From: Acheta domesticus
Lineage: Eukaryota > Arthropoda > Insecta > Orthoptera > Gryllidae
NCBI GenBank assembly: GCA_031308135.1
Contig: JAHLJT010008756.1
Coordinates: 135,610,949 to 135,674,948, forward strand
Length of the DNA: 64,000 nt
Direction of reading: 5' to 3'
Positions 45,010 through 56,362 of this stretch are shown here, one piece after another; position 1 is the stretch's first letter, and each line of letters starts with the position of its first letter. The position numbers and the translations under genes were made by a program. The notes beneath the pieces are model-generated. The model did no database searches and was not told the DNA's origin. It saw only the letters and a program-made list of their open reading frames with translations.

Positions 45010-45545
45010 GTTCATCGGGTGAGATGGCTCAGTGAGAAGAATCGATACCATTCCATCACCCCCGACCGCAAGGGCCTAGTTATCGAAACTGTTCGGTGGC
45101 GTGTGATCTATAATTCAACCACTATCTGAAAGAGAGTTTTAGCGGTCGGCTGTTCTGCTTGGTCGTTTGCAGTGGTTTCTGCGATCACCATCAGGCGAAC
45201 GCCGGAGCGGAACCCTAACAAACGGGCCGTGGACCGCCCGAGGACCCTCCTTCCTCTTCCTTTCCCTTTCCTAACCCACGCGCACGCACACACTAACATC
45301 TACTACACTACCACATACGCCGGAAAATCAATCGGGAGCTTAGAATTGACTCTAGTGGGGAGGTACCCCGCTGGAGGAGATACCTGGTTGGAGAACCCCC
45401 CACCCACCCACCCAAGCCGGCGTATACTTCGACGCCTCATCTTACCATCCAGAGGAGGAAGATCACCGCCACTTCCCGTGGTAAAAAAATATGCACTCCA
45501 CTTTCGGGACTAATGACCAAATCAGCCGATACATCTGGAAGCATG
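45010..45545 (+). mobile_element. tS1 SINE, second full-length copy in tandem
   Basis: The A box GGGTGAGATGGCTCAGTG lies directly after the tail of the previous copy, in the same orientation. Body and tail blocks (GGAGCGGAACCCTAACAAAC, GATCACCGCCACTTCCCG, GGGACTAATGACC) follow. A CCCACC run sits near 45400. Confidence 0.82.
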
Positions 45546-45599
45546 AAATAATCAGTTGAACCTGCAAAAGTGTTTACAGCTAGAAAAAAATTCGCGCTA

Positions 45600-45780
45600 A
45601 GATTCGAACTCAAAATTTTACTTTCCCGTCTTAAGTAGTAAGAAGAGAAAGTATTGTAATCGTGCAGCGGAGTTGGCGACTTTTCGACAGAAAAAATCTT
45701 ATTGCCGGACCCAGGTGCTAAAATTGTGGATACATCTTATCCCTATATGTAGTAAACTCCTTGAATCGATATTTTGTTGA
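45600..45780 (+). repeat. Family F 5' end fragment
   Basis: TTTTACTTTCCCGTCTTAAG, GAGAAAGTATTGTAATCGTG and a diverged CGGAGTTGGCGAC stretch match the family 5' end. It stops where the next tS1 begins. Confidence 0.65.
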
Positions 45781-45782
45781 TC

Positions 45783-45990
45783 TTTGATTGATTTATTGAC
45801 CGATTGATTAGTGTTTCCAGACGCGACAAGGGTTAGGGTCGTTAGCACCGTAAGTGTAGTGCATGATTTATCATTGGATGTGGCTGTGTCCTTACCCTCT
45901 GGGGGAAAGATTTAGCACAGAAATCGGCGATTTTTCCTAACCAGGTATCTCCTGCCAGCGCGGCATCGCGCCACAGAAATTTCAGGCATC
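45783..45990 (-). mobile_element. tS1 SINE fragment, 3' end
   Basis: The tail tract TTGATTGATTTATTGACCGA, CCGTAAGTGTAGTGCATG and AACCAGGTATCTCC match tS1 in reverse. Confidence 0.78.
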
Positions 45991-46244
45991 TAGATTTTTT
46001 CGATCCTGTTCCTGTATGGATTTTAAGTTGTGCACTGCATTCGCCAGAGCATGTAGCAACGCAGATGGTTTAATGTTGGGGTTCGCGTAATGGGCGTTGA
46101 AGCCCTTGGAATGTGTGGGTTTCGGAGAAGGTCCCCGCGCTCCCTCACTGCAGCTTCACTGTGCGCTCTTTCATGACGCGTCCCCAGTGTTTGTTGCAGG
46201 AATGTTCAAATCTTTGCAGAATATTGGAGTGTAAAGAATATCCT

Positions 46245-46590
46245 TTATTGTGAAACTTTCGTATTTCATACTCTGGTTTTCTGTGAAAAAGAGCCTTTAA
46301 TTTCGCATTTTAGTAGCGCTTAAACTCCATTTTTTTAAAATCGGCTCCAAATTTTTCAAATAAAATTGCCATTTACGATGAGGTTTTACTGTTCTTTAAT
46401 ATTCTAAAATTAATATTTCCGTTCTATCTTTAGGAAACCGAAAAATTAAGAAAATGCCAAAAGAAATGTACTTTGGGCGGCGATAGATGGCAGCTGGCAC
46501 AAGTATGTGGCAATTCTGAATAGCTAGCCCAGACCGAAGGAAATAGAAAACTAAGACGGGAAAGTCTGTGCCATTCTGTAGCACTACTAG
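46245..46590 (+). repeat. Family F 3' end with terminal module
   Basis: TTTTCTGTGAAAAAGAGC begins an internal unit. 46385-46590 is the 3' module, very close to 37868-38080 (GGGCGGCGATAGATGGCAGC; AGTCTGTGCCATTCTGTAGC). Confidence 0.75.
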
Positions 46591-47077
46591 TTTTTTTAAT
46601 AGCTATCTATTACACCACAACTTCTAATGATAATCAGATGTAAAAATTGTAATATTTGAGAGATCAAACTAACTCTGTCCGACTATCATATGAACCTCAA
46701 GACTTAAAATCGACAATATTTGTAACGTTTCTTATATTTTGACAAATATGCATAGTATGCGAGAAAATGACAATATTTAAAACTGTTTATTGATTTATTA
46801 ATGTCTTGTCTGCCTACTTTGTCTGGGCATCAAATGGTTCTCAACAAGATCTCAACACTTAAAATTAAGAAAAATGGGTGGTGCGGATAAATATTATCAA
46901 AATTTGAAGAGATATTTCTTTCATTTCGAGAGTATTATGTAAATATATTTTGCAAAATATGACAGAATTTATAAACGTTAAATTGTTTTTAATATACTGA
47001 AATACAGCAGAACAACGACATATTCCTGTACTTAAGAAATAAACATTGGATTGGAAATTAATAAAGATACGGCAATA

Positions 47078-48143
47078 TGTAACGCTTAATATGTAAAGAA
47101 CAGGACAAATATATTATTAAATTAATATTGGATTTTAACAATGCATGTAGAGAGAGAAATTGTTATATAAAAAGAAAAGACAGTCGTGACTTGTTTTGAC
47201 AAGCAACGGAGGAAAGCTGAATACAGGAGATCGAACCAAGAATGAAAACAAAAGAGATGTAGATTTTGTAAACATTAGATTAGATCCGTTTTGGTCGCCC
47301 TGAGGTGCGGATCGTGAGTTACAGGCAGAGACGAGAGATTTTCTTAAAAGTTATGAGAAGCGTTTGGAACACGAACCGTGACGGATCGTGAGTTGCCGGC
47401 AGAGACAAGAGATTTTCTAAAAGTTATTATAGATGCGTTTTGATCGCTGCGAGGTACAGATTGTGAACTGTAGGACGAGACGCGAGACTTTCTGAAAAAT
47501 AGTTTGCAGAAGTGAGATGCTAGTGTGACACGATCGTAAGGACATTCGGACGCGACATGAACTATTGATGGAATATTTAAGTACGTAATTATTTACGTGT
47601 GAGGATTTAGCAGAAATGGACTTTGCAGCCTAAACAAGAATGATGATTTACGGTGAATGGTAGCAGCAGACGACGGCCAAGAGTGCAGTTCAGCTTGTCG
47701 ACAGGGAAGTATAATAGGGAGGAAATAAGAACTTGATTCATCAGAAATCTCGTTGTTCAAGGCCCAAGAATATCTCTAAATTGAAGTTAGATTTAAAATT
47801 AAAGAAATTGTTTGTTTTTTTCAAGTTAGTTGATGACCATCAAAAGTGAATTGTTAATATTAGAGGGAAATTATCAAAATTAAACGATTTTGAAAAAAAA
47901 GAAAAAAGATTATTGAATAAAGAACGCAGTCGACACTTCCTGTCGCCGATGTTACAGCCATACCATTGTTGTCATTAATTGAACCCTGAGAGTAAGTATA
48001 GTAAGTCACGAAAACGCCTGTGGACGTATTACTGAGCTAGCCACCTAAATTATTGCGTCCATAATTCGGGGCGAACTTAAAGTATTATATAAGTAAATAA
48101 ATAGATAATTATTTTTATGAGAGTGGGTAGGAAACATTACATG
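47078..48143 (+). mobile_element. Possible LTR of a retrotransposon
   Basis: The segment can be bounded by TGTAACG and TTACA. It is directly followed by TGGGCACCATAACGTGG, which looks like a tRNA primer-binding site. It contains an AATAAAG signal (about 47925) and a three-unit, roughly 75-base tandem repeat (47289-47513). I saw no second LTR, gag or pol nearby and no target duplication, so this is a guess from structure. Confidence 0.3.
47289..47513 (+). repeat. Tandem repeat, about 75-bp unit, three copies
   Basis: Each unit holds a GATCGTGAGTT-like block, CAGAGAC(G/A)AGAGATTTTCT and AAAGTTAT; the third copy is more diverged. Confidence 0.75.
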
Positions 48144-48399
48144 GGCACCATAACGTGGAGTTGAATAGTGTGAAATAGATAAAGCAAAATCTCGGAACCA
48201 TTACGATACACATGGTCTGCTAACTCGGGGTTGGCTTACCTGCCTACTTACCTGGAGAAGAACGTGACCGCAAGCGGACGCCTATGGCGATGCCGGATCA
48301 CTCGTTGCAAGAGGAAGGAACACCGCCACCAACCGGCTACACATCGCAACGCACACGGGACTGACCATCAAGGTACTGAACCACGAAATATTGGTTTAA

Positions 48400-49555
48400 T
48401 AACTTAAAACGGCGCCTCCGAGAGGCATTTTCATTTTAAAAATGGATAATTGTGCTGTGTCAATGAATAAAAAAAATAAGTTCTAAATGTAAAAAATTTG
48501 TCCACTTCATTTAACTTCACTTTCTTTAACTTATGTCTGTCTTAGGACATAAACATTGAACAACACACGGCAGTGTGTTGTTCAATTCTTTTCGTGATAC
48601 AAAATTATTATAAGAAAAATAATATAAATAAGAAATACCTTTGCTTTTAAGAGTAAGTAGATGAAGGCCATCTTACATTGCAGTTCGGTTCGGTTCATTG
48701 ATAATGCCGACCAGAACCTTTCATTTCGATTCGATATTTTGAACATTTACATGTTTAGGTGCGATTCACGTTGCTTATGCAGTAAGTAATTTTTCATTTT
48801 TATTTCTATATTATTTATTTCATTTTATTTTAATTTTATTTATAATTTTGCTTTATTTTCTATTTGCTTTATTTTTGTTAATTTTTCATTTTTTCCTTCT
48901 ATATATTAGAGAACTACTGAAAATGAGAAATTCTTTTCCCGAAAGTTAACTTTGGGCATGTTGTAATAAATGATTGTTGATTGTTTTGTATTATTATCCC
49001 TGTGATTGTTGTGGATTATTCTCCTTACTTCTCATTATGGATTACCACAAGATTTTCACGGAATTTCTAAAGACATTTATACAGATTTATTGTATTATAT
49101 TATATTATTATATTTATACAGGTATATTTACATTACTCTTGTTGGGAACACCCACATTAAAACCTTCAAAAACTGCATTTTCAAACAGTTCAATAAAAAT
49201 AGTTTGTTCTTTAAATAACATCTCTGCAAAATTTTCGGATCGTATCTGAACTCTTAAGTGTGTTTTAAATCAGGCACTGGCCACAGCCCCTTTTTGCACT
49301 GACAGTTTCAGTTCTCTTCTTAGTTGGCTGTAAATTGAGATACGTTGAGACTTTCTGATGCTTTGGGTTTTCCGTGACAAACAGAAAACTGCCATACAAA
49401 GATAGGCATGCCAACCTGATTTTTGATATTCGTTTTACTCTTTGCTTAGTTTTGTAAACAAAGCAGCATAGGCTTGTTTATTTGTGATACTAGCGAATCT
49501 GAAGTAGAGATATATTGTGGGTTATTTCCTGATTAGCTCAGTGATATTTACAAAA
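48400..49555. other. AT-rich DNA, no feature recognised
   Basis: Includes a T-rich low-complexity run at about 48785-48900. The frames at 48974-49249 and 49006-49218 overlap in different phases and are unrecognised. Confidence 0.4.
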
Positions 49556-49559
49556 TTTC

Positions 49560-51480
49560 CCAGTTTAGTCATAGAACATGCAAGAAGGTAAAAGGCAGAA
49601 TTGAAAACATCAGGAAGAAACGATTTTTAAAGGTAAGCGATGTTCAAATGCCACTCTCACGACCGTCTGCATCTGCTCAAAACATTGGAGAAGGTATATC
49701 TTCAAATCTGAAGGACGGAAAATGTAGCATCTTCAGAATTAAGGGACATTGTTTCAAAACTCGATAATTGCAAAACATAGTTTTTCAACGATCGAATGCT
49801 GAGAATGCATTTGTATCATTTTTTATTAAAATCTTTGAATTTTGAGTGCTTAAAGCTTCAGTTTACTGTAGAATTTGTCGAGTTTTGATAAAACCCGATT
49901 TGAGTGATAATAAAACGGGTTAATATTTGCCTCAATGATGTATAATCTATTTTGAATTTCTTTTGCATTAATCTGGTTTTGAATTATCAATTTTGTCAAG
50001 TATTATACTTTGTATTTGTGTGTGTGAATCTTGTGGTACAAAGAATTGGAAACTTTTTGATGATGAAAACAGCAGAAATTGTTTTGTATGATTTATACAT
50101 TTTATGTGAAAAGTATCACTCTGAAACTGAATTTAAAACTTCAGTATCTAGCAACTACATACGATATATGAAGCAGATACGAGATTAACTTATTGCTATA
50201 AGATATATTGGTATCGGTAGAGGAGTTGCTAATACATTTTGTGGCATCATGAACATGCCACCTTTTGTTGCTTATTTCAAGTGCTTGATCAATTATGCAA
50301 TGCTCTGGAATCAGTGTGTAGTGAATCAATGGTAGAAGCTGCAAAAGAAGTAGTGGCAGTGAACAGTAAAGAATAATAGTACTGATCTTAGTGTGTCTTG
50401 TAATGGCACATGAATGGAGGGAGGTCATATATCACTTCACGGTGTGCCAACTGTTATTAGTGTGGACACGGGTGAAGTCCTGGATGTTGCTGTAACCAGT
50501 AAATACTGCAGTGTTTGTGCTCTAAGAAAGCCATTTTCTAATCCTCAAACAGAGATAGAGTGGGAAAATACTTATAAATTAACATAACATAGCAAGAACC
50601 ATCAGGGCTCAAGAGGTGGAATGGAGGCTAGAGGTATGCAAAATATTTTTCATCCTTCCATTGAGAAATACTGTGTTTTATGTTCACAGTGCCTTGGGGA
50701 TGGTGACTCAAGTTCTATCAAGAGTGTTTTAGAGAGTGAACCATGTCCTATCCAGAAACTTGAATGTGTGGGGACATTAAAAAAGAGATGGATTGTAGAT
50801 TGCCAAAGATTATAGAACAAATGAGTGGTAAACGGTTGGAAGATGGAAAATCCGTAGGAGGATCAGGTCGCTTGACTAAGAAAGAAGTTAAGAATTTACA
50901 GATTTATTATGGGAATGCAATTAGAAGCAACCCAGTAAGTTTGGAAGAGATGAGACGGGCGATATGGACAATTTTCTTTCGTCGTCTTTCAACAAATGAA
51001 AGCACTCAACATGGTATCGTCAACTAAGTGGAGAGGTATGTCATGACAAACACAGTTTACCACTCTCTATTATGAACATCATAAAGTTAGTATTTATATC
51101 ACTGCCTGACCCAGAATTATTAAAAAATGTCTCCGTAGGAAGACACAAAAGCAGAATGAAAATTTGAATAATTTAATATAGAAACAAAACTATGTTTGTG
51201 ACCTCCAAAATAGTACAAATAGCAACCTGTGATGCTGTATTAATATTTAATGGTGGGAATACTGGAAGAATAGAAATAATTCAGATCCTTGAATTTTAAT
51301 CAAGAGTATTTATGAAAAGTATTTTAAAAGAAGTTTACAACAGAATAAGGACATCTGAAAATGCACAAGAGAATCTAGAAAAGCAAGTCAGACAGAAGAA
51401 AACACTCAAGAGAACAACAATAGAGGACTCCAAAACAATGAGTATGTAAGGAAGAAAATTCTAAATCATCAGATGGTTGA
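49560..51480 (+). pseudogene. Mutator-like (MULE) transposase, degenerate copy
   Basis: A series of plus-strand frames gives, in order, recognisable pieces of a Mutator-like transposase domain. They are NTFCGIMNMP (about 50235), VISVDTGEVLDVAVTSKYC (about 50450), GMQNIFHPSIEKY and LGDGDSSSIKSV (50630-50740), and KLECVGTLKKR (about 50760). After these come SGRLTKKEVKNLQIYYGNAI and MRRAIWTIFFRRLSTNE (50860-51000), with CDAVLIFNGGNTGRIE near 51230. DGDS is likely one of the catalytic acidic sites. At least five frameshifts or stops interrupt it. The full protein in other insects is several hundred residues, of which most is traceable here. Confidence 0.8.
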
Positions 51481-53838
51481 AACAGAAATAATTTCCCTTG
51501 GTTTGGTATGAACATTTTTGAATGAGATTTTCCGCAACCTACGTTTTTGGTTGTATAAGGAACATTATCTCCTGAACTATTCAATGAATATTCATGAAAT
51601 TTAGCATGAACAATTAAGTACCCGTATAAATACTTGGGGTATATTTATTTAAAACATGAATAGAATTCTTACAGGAATGCTTCATGTGTGAAATATTTGT
51701 ATTTTTATAACCATATTCGAAAAAAATCCGCCATTAAAACTAAAAAGTATAGAAACAAAACACTGCAAGAATTTGAGAATATGAGTTCACTGAATAATGT
51801 TCTAAAATTATAAACTTCTAGCTTCAATAGTTTTAAAGAAATTGTTCCTTATGTTTTACAAACATTTTCAAAAGCCTTTTCATTATATTTTCAATAATAT
51901 TTGTTTAAAATTATTTTAAAAAGGCATAAAAGAAGTAAATTAAACTAGATGAGCAAAAATTAAACTAGCTTAAACATTTTGGCTTAAAAAGATTTAAATT
52001 GATATGTGTTTTTTCATGTTGGTCTCCCCTTAAGATTGAAGATATTCCAGATGTTTTGGGAATAGCAGATGATGCAACTTTCAACTTGTTACATGTGAAA
52101 ACCAAGATAAGTTATGAAAAAGACAATGCGAAGATTTTCATGATTAGCATCGGTATAAGAATATTGACGAAGTAAATGAAACAGTTGTGATGGCATATGC
52201 CTAAGAAAGATCTGAGACGTATTCTCTCACATCGTTGTGAACAAAATCAGTGCTGAAACTATGTTTACTAGTTAACAAAAATGTTGACACAGCAAATATA
52301 GTATTCCAGGTTTTTAATTTTACATTTCAGATAATAAACTTTATTTAGCAAGTAATATCTGAATTCAGTTAAAGATTCGGAAAACTACAATTTTGGAGGT
52401 GATCTTTATTACATTGAGAAATTATAAGTTAAAGAACAATAATTTAATGGAACGTTTGAAAATTATTTTTGTGTATGTTATTTATGAAATATGTGTATGT
52501 TACTTATACGATTTGTCATTAGCTTTCAAAATTTAATACATAGTTTGATGAGCACGTGGTTCCTTAACGGCCGGCGGCTGTTATTTCCTTAATGACTGGC
52601 GGGCATTAAGAATGCTCTTTCATTCCTCTGTTGGGTTGCATTATGTAGATACATTAACAGAACAGTACGTATTACGAAAAATAATTAACACCTCCAATCG
52701 AGGTGCACTGAAAACATTAAAACATGTAGTCTTTTGGAATTTTCTTGAATATTCTAGAGGGTTTCACTTTGCGATAGTGCTAACCGATTCGTTTTGTCGA
52801 GAGGATCGAGTCACTGATTTCGCCTAACATTGCCTTGAGTTCCCCAAACGCATTTTAATTGTTTGAAATTCCCCCAGATATATTTTGAGGAATCTCCTAC
52901 AATCTTGAGGATGGATCCGCAAAACCATTATCAGATGCCCATCAGGTGACCGAGTTGCGTCGAATGGACATCTCGTTTAACCCGATTGGTGGGCTGGAAA
53001 AAAATATATAAGTTACTGACGGACGGATATAGACAGGTTATTCGATAGCCTTAAGCAAGAATCATCCACTTTAACGCAAATAGGTTGCAATGTAGATCTC
53101 TGCTTGTGTCGTTCATTAGAAGAGCTTTCGAGGTATTAATAATTCTGACTGATATTTTGCAAGGAAATGCAAGCAATGTGAAGCTACTGTTTCACACGAA
53201 ATAATCGGTGCAATCGAGCTTCAACGAGCGAATTATCACTGTCGTTTCTTTTTCCTTTTTTAAAAATGTCCTTGGAACAAATTTTTGCTTCCTCTCCTTT
53301 ATAAAAAATCATAATCTCGAGTTCGTTCAAAATGTCTGACATTATTGACACCCGAACGCTGTTGTTGCGTGTTAAATACGTTCTATTGTGTCAATTACAT
53401 AATATGGTTTCTTTTACTCAACGTTCGAAGAGTAAAAAGTCAATGTATTAAAAAATTTGACAATTAATTTTCTTCACTTTGTTGTAATTAATCTCACGTA
53501 ATTAATATGTGTAGTGTAGTGAATACTGACGTCTTTAATGCCAGTGTTCATTACATTATTTGAATTTTTGTTTTAACAATTCACTGTGTTAAAATGGTAT
53601 AATTACTTCTTGATGTTTAATTTGTTTCTTATACAATCTGAATAAAATCTCCAAGGAAATCAGATAACTCTCAACGTAATTTTATTTTTCTAAGTACACC
53701 ATTATGACAGACTAAGAATCCGTAGTCATCATAATTTGTGAGAAAGATATTTTCAAATCGGAGTCCAGGAAAAGGATTTAAATTTAAAATATAAAGCACA
53801 CAAAGTATATGTAATATAAAGCTAATGAAGCAGAAAAA
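51481..53838. other. AT-rich intergenic DNA
   Basis: A piece at about 52030-52150 reads as IEDIPDVLGIADDATFNLLH on the plus strand and may be more mobile-element coding debris, but I cannot name it. The frame at 52612-52827 is unrecognised. Confidence 0.35.
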
Positions 53839-54300
53839 TTGTCAATAACTAGATTTTCGCATTTCATGGAAGATGAAGAGATGAATGATAACCATTCTTA
53901 CCACTTCACGACACGACTTGGGGACGTGTCTTATAAGGAAAGGAAAGAGCAAGGTCAAAGAAAATACTCGAATAGGGAGTGGTCACTCTTTAATATGCTT
54001 TCGCGCGTACAGGTTGTAGACGCATGCGCAACCAAGGCGGATCAGACCGCGTGGAACATCAAGCCTCCCTTCTACATCACCGTTCACATGCACAGCTTCA
54101 GACACGATTTTATCACTCCTAATTCAAATTTTCATTTTTTTCCCCCTTCGAATTTCAGACACCGTGGGCAAGGTCGCAGACGCAATAATTTATTGCAAAA
54201 ATATTCTTGTTCCGAAAATAAAGTCGCCTGGCCTCTTAAATACTGGAAGTCTTTTTTTGCGGTAATTTCTACCGGAGCGCCAGAAATATCTGTTAATTAA
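53839..54300 (+). CDS. Open frame of 153 codons, doubtful
   Basis: This is the longest uninterrupted frame in an AT-rich area of the window. It has no signal peptide, membrane segment or motif that I recognise, and no obvious splice structure. It lies just before a GC-rich island. A chance frame is the more likely explanation. Confidence 0.15.
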   Translation: MSITRFSHFMEDEEMNDNHSYHFTTRLGDVSYKERKEQGQRKYSNREWSLFNMLSRVQVVDACATKADQTAWNIKPPFYITVHMHSFRHDFITPNSNFHFFPPSNFRHRGQGRRRNNLLQKYSCSENKVAWPLKYWKSFFAVISTGAPEISVN

Positions 54301-54339
54301 TGCCCCCGCGTTTCTTTTCCAGTTAGTTAGGCGTCTATT

Positions 54340-54570
54340 TCTTTGATGAAAAGGCGCGTATCCGTTCCGCCTGTTTTTCGAGCCATTAATAAAAGGAATT
54401 CCGCGCCGCGAACCCGTTGCGCGGGCTGTGCGTCTTGTGTCCCGCGCATTCCGCGGCGCACCGAGGGACCACCCACACCCGACCTCCCGAGATGCAACAA
54501 TAAATATGGGATTAAATTACGAGGCGAGGCCTTGCCGCCGCCGGCCCTGCCAACGCGGCACTTTGAGTTA
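54340..54570. promoter_or_regulatory. GC-rich island near the 3' end of gene B
   Basis: CpG-rich segment with frames open on both strands. It lies about 0.8 kb beyond the gene B stop codon. No promoter motif is clear. Confidence 0.3.
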
Positions 54571-55058
54571 TCGACAACACGGGACGTTAAATAAATGCAC
54601 GACATTTTTTTGTAAAAAAAAGGATCTCGTTATGAGCCACAGAGAATGTTTTCAGGAAAAAGAAACATGTAATGACCCGCAATTTTTTCGGTGTTACTGG
54701 TATTCTAACCACATGGGTTCCTAGTTCATATGCGGATTTTAGCGCTTCTGTATTCCGGGAATTTAAGAACATGACTTCGTCTAGATTTGAAGAGTACGCC
54801 AGTAAAAGACGTTAAGCAACAGAGTTATGGTTTTTGTGACATTAAAAGTTCCGTACGCTTTCATCTGTTATCCATGCGCTGTGATCAAGAGAGGATCACT
54901 GGCGAGCAAACGCCCCCCCCTACCCCACCCCTTTAAATGATATTTTTTTAAATGTTAATACAAATATTAATTTTATATTCTGATTATTTAAATAAATAAA
55001 AGGTTCCTTGAAAATTGTTATAATAATCGGAATGTACTTTCACTATAACATTCTTATT

Positions 55059-55064
55059 TTTATT
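55059..55064 (-). terminator. Candidate polyadenylation signal of gene B
   Basis: AATAAA on the minus strand lies about 330 bases beyond the stop codon at 55397-55395. Other AATAAA-like hexamers occur in this AT-rich stretch, so the choice is tentative. Confidence 0.35.
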
Positions 55065-55394
55065 TCGTAGAACTAAAAAAAAAAGTATCATGCCCTCCCC
55101 GTGCAAAATTTTCTAGATCAGCTGTTGGCTGTGATTCTCAAATAGTCGAATTATGATTCATAGTTGTTCTGGAGCTGTTGCCATTTTTATGCACGCCTCC
55201 TGAATCTCTTCCAGCAAAAATGTCCACTTGCTTATATCTGCCAAACGTTTCCACGTGGCTTACCATATTCTACACCCGAAGGCCTTCATTTACTTCTCAA
55301 CATTATTGTCTCGCGACTCCGGATCACTTTTTGTGTCGTGCAGCGTCCCGGTGGCGGGGCCGGGGCCGGGGGCGTGGCTGCTTGGCGGGCTGCG

Positions 55395-55644
55395 TCAGGC
55401 GCAGGCGCAGCGCTCCACCACGAGCAGGCGGCGTCGCTCGCCGTCGCGCGCCGTGTAGCGCCGCGTGGAGGTGCGGGCGGGCGCGCAGGCGGGGGAGGAG
55501 GGCGAGCGCGCGCGCGCGTGGCGGCGCTCCACCAGCCACGAGCGGCACGGCGCCGGCGCGCGCCAGAAGGGGTCGGCGCAGCGCCGCGCCCCCCGCGCCC
55601 GCGCCCGCCTCGCACGCGCCCTCGCACGCGCCCACGTCCACCTC
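55395..55644 (-). CDS. Gene B, last exon: cystine-knot-like repeat with frameshift
   Basis: The exon follows the acceptor TGTGTTGCAG and starts in phase 0 as EVDVGACEGAC, matching the module start seen in the previous exons. After a Gly/Ala stretch the reading must move by one base to give CADPFWRAPAPCRSW and, at the end, RRLLVVERCACA then TGA (55397-55395). The exon is 250 bases long; 249 would be an exact number of codons. A run of six C (55589-55594; G on the coding strand) lies in the interval and is the likely site of one extra base. This is either an assembly error or a disabling mutation. In cystine-knot domains the final C-x-C follows a V-rich strand, as here. Confidence 0.6.
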
Positions 55645-55869
55645 CTGCAACACACCGCAAAGCAGAGCCTCACTCGCACACATCAACTTGATATTGGCCT
55701 TCTTTTAATTTCGTGAACGCGGAGGACAAAAAATTTTGATAGAAAATAATTAGAAATTTTTTTTCTGGATTCGGGTTATTACAAATAAATATTTGACACA
55801 TGTAACGAAGCGTGGACAATTTTTCTACGTGGGTCGTTAACGACCCAGTGGGCATAAATGGGTTGTGTA

Positions 55870-56099
55870 GTGTGATTTTTCTAACTCTGCCTCTCGAACC
55901 CCTATGGCCACGATGGAATATCACACGGCATTTCGCGTCTTTCTCGGTCCTGCCACTAGGAGTGGCATGATCGCCAGCACTGCTTGATACGGTCGCTATC
56001 GTGTGACACCTGGCGGCATGACTGAGAACGTCGCGAAATACCGTGATATATTTCATCGTGAAGACGGGCCTTGAGGGGCAAAGTTAGAAAAAATCGCAG
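55870..56099. mobile_element. fb1 foldback MITE, TA-flanked
   Basis: 230 bases with arms of about 110 bases: CTAACTCTGCCTCTCGA at the left, TTGAGGGGCAAAGTTAGAAA at the right. The centre is CACTGCTTGATACGGTCGC. TA lies at 55868-55869 and 56100-56101. It is in the last intron of gene B. Confidence 0.85.
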
Positions 56100-56124
56100 T
56101 ATAATTGTACATTGAAATAATATT

Positions 56125-56362
56125 ATCAACAACGCACATCTACACACCACATGCAGGGAGACCAGTCGGCAGTTAGGCGCTTGTCCCGGCAGGGGTGGCG
56201 CCACGGTGGTGGGAGATAGGGGCACGAGAACGCCGGCGCCGGATCTCGGCAATCCAGCGACGGAAGATCACTGTCACCTCCCATGATAAAAATGCACTAC
56301 TCTTACGGGACTAATGACCTTAGCTGTTGACGCGCCCGGAATTACTAATCAATCAATGAACG
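56125..56362 (+). mobile_element. tS1 SINE fragment, 3' half
   Basis: CATGCAGGGAGACCAGTCGG, GATCACTGTCACCTCCCATG, ACGGGACTAATGACCTTAGC and an AATCAATCAATG end match tS1. It follows directly after the fb1 copy. Confidence 0.82.

Noticed and set aside
48230..48400. A further tS1 copy (GGAACACCGCCACCAACC, ACACGGGACTGACCATCAAG)
   Set aside because: The resemblance to the tail is partial and lacks the terminal tract; it may be a distant subfamily, but support is too weak.
55164..55716. Plus-strand frames of 175 and 176 codons over the last exon of gene B
   Set aside because: They are antisense shadows of the cysteine-rich exon, lack recognisable domains and contradict the matching splice phases on the minus strand.
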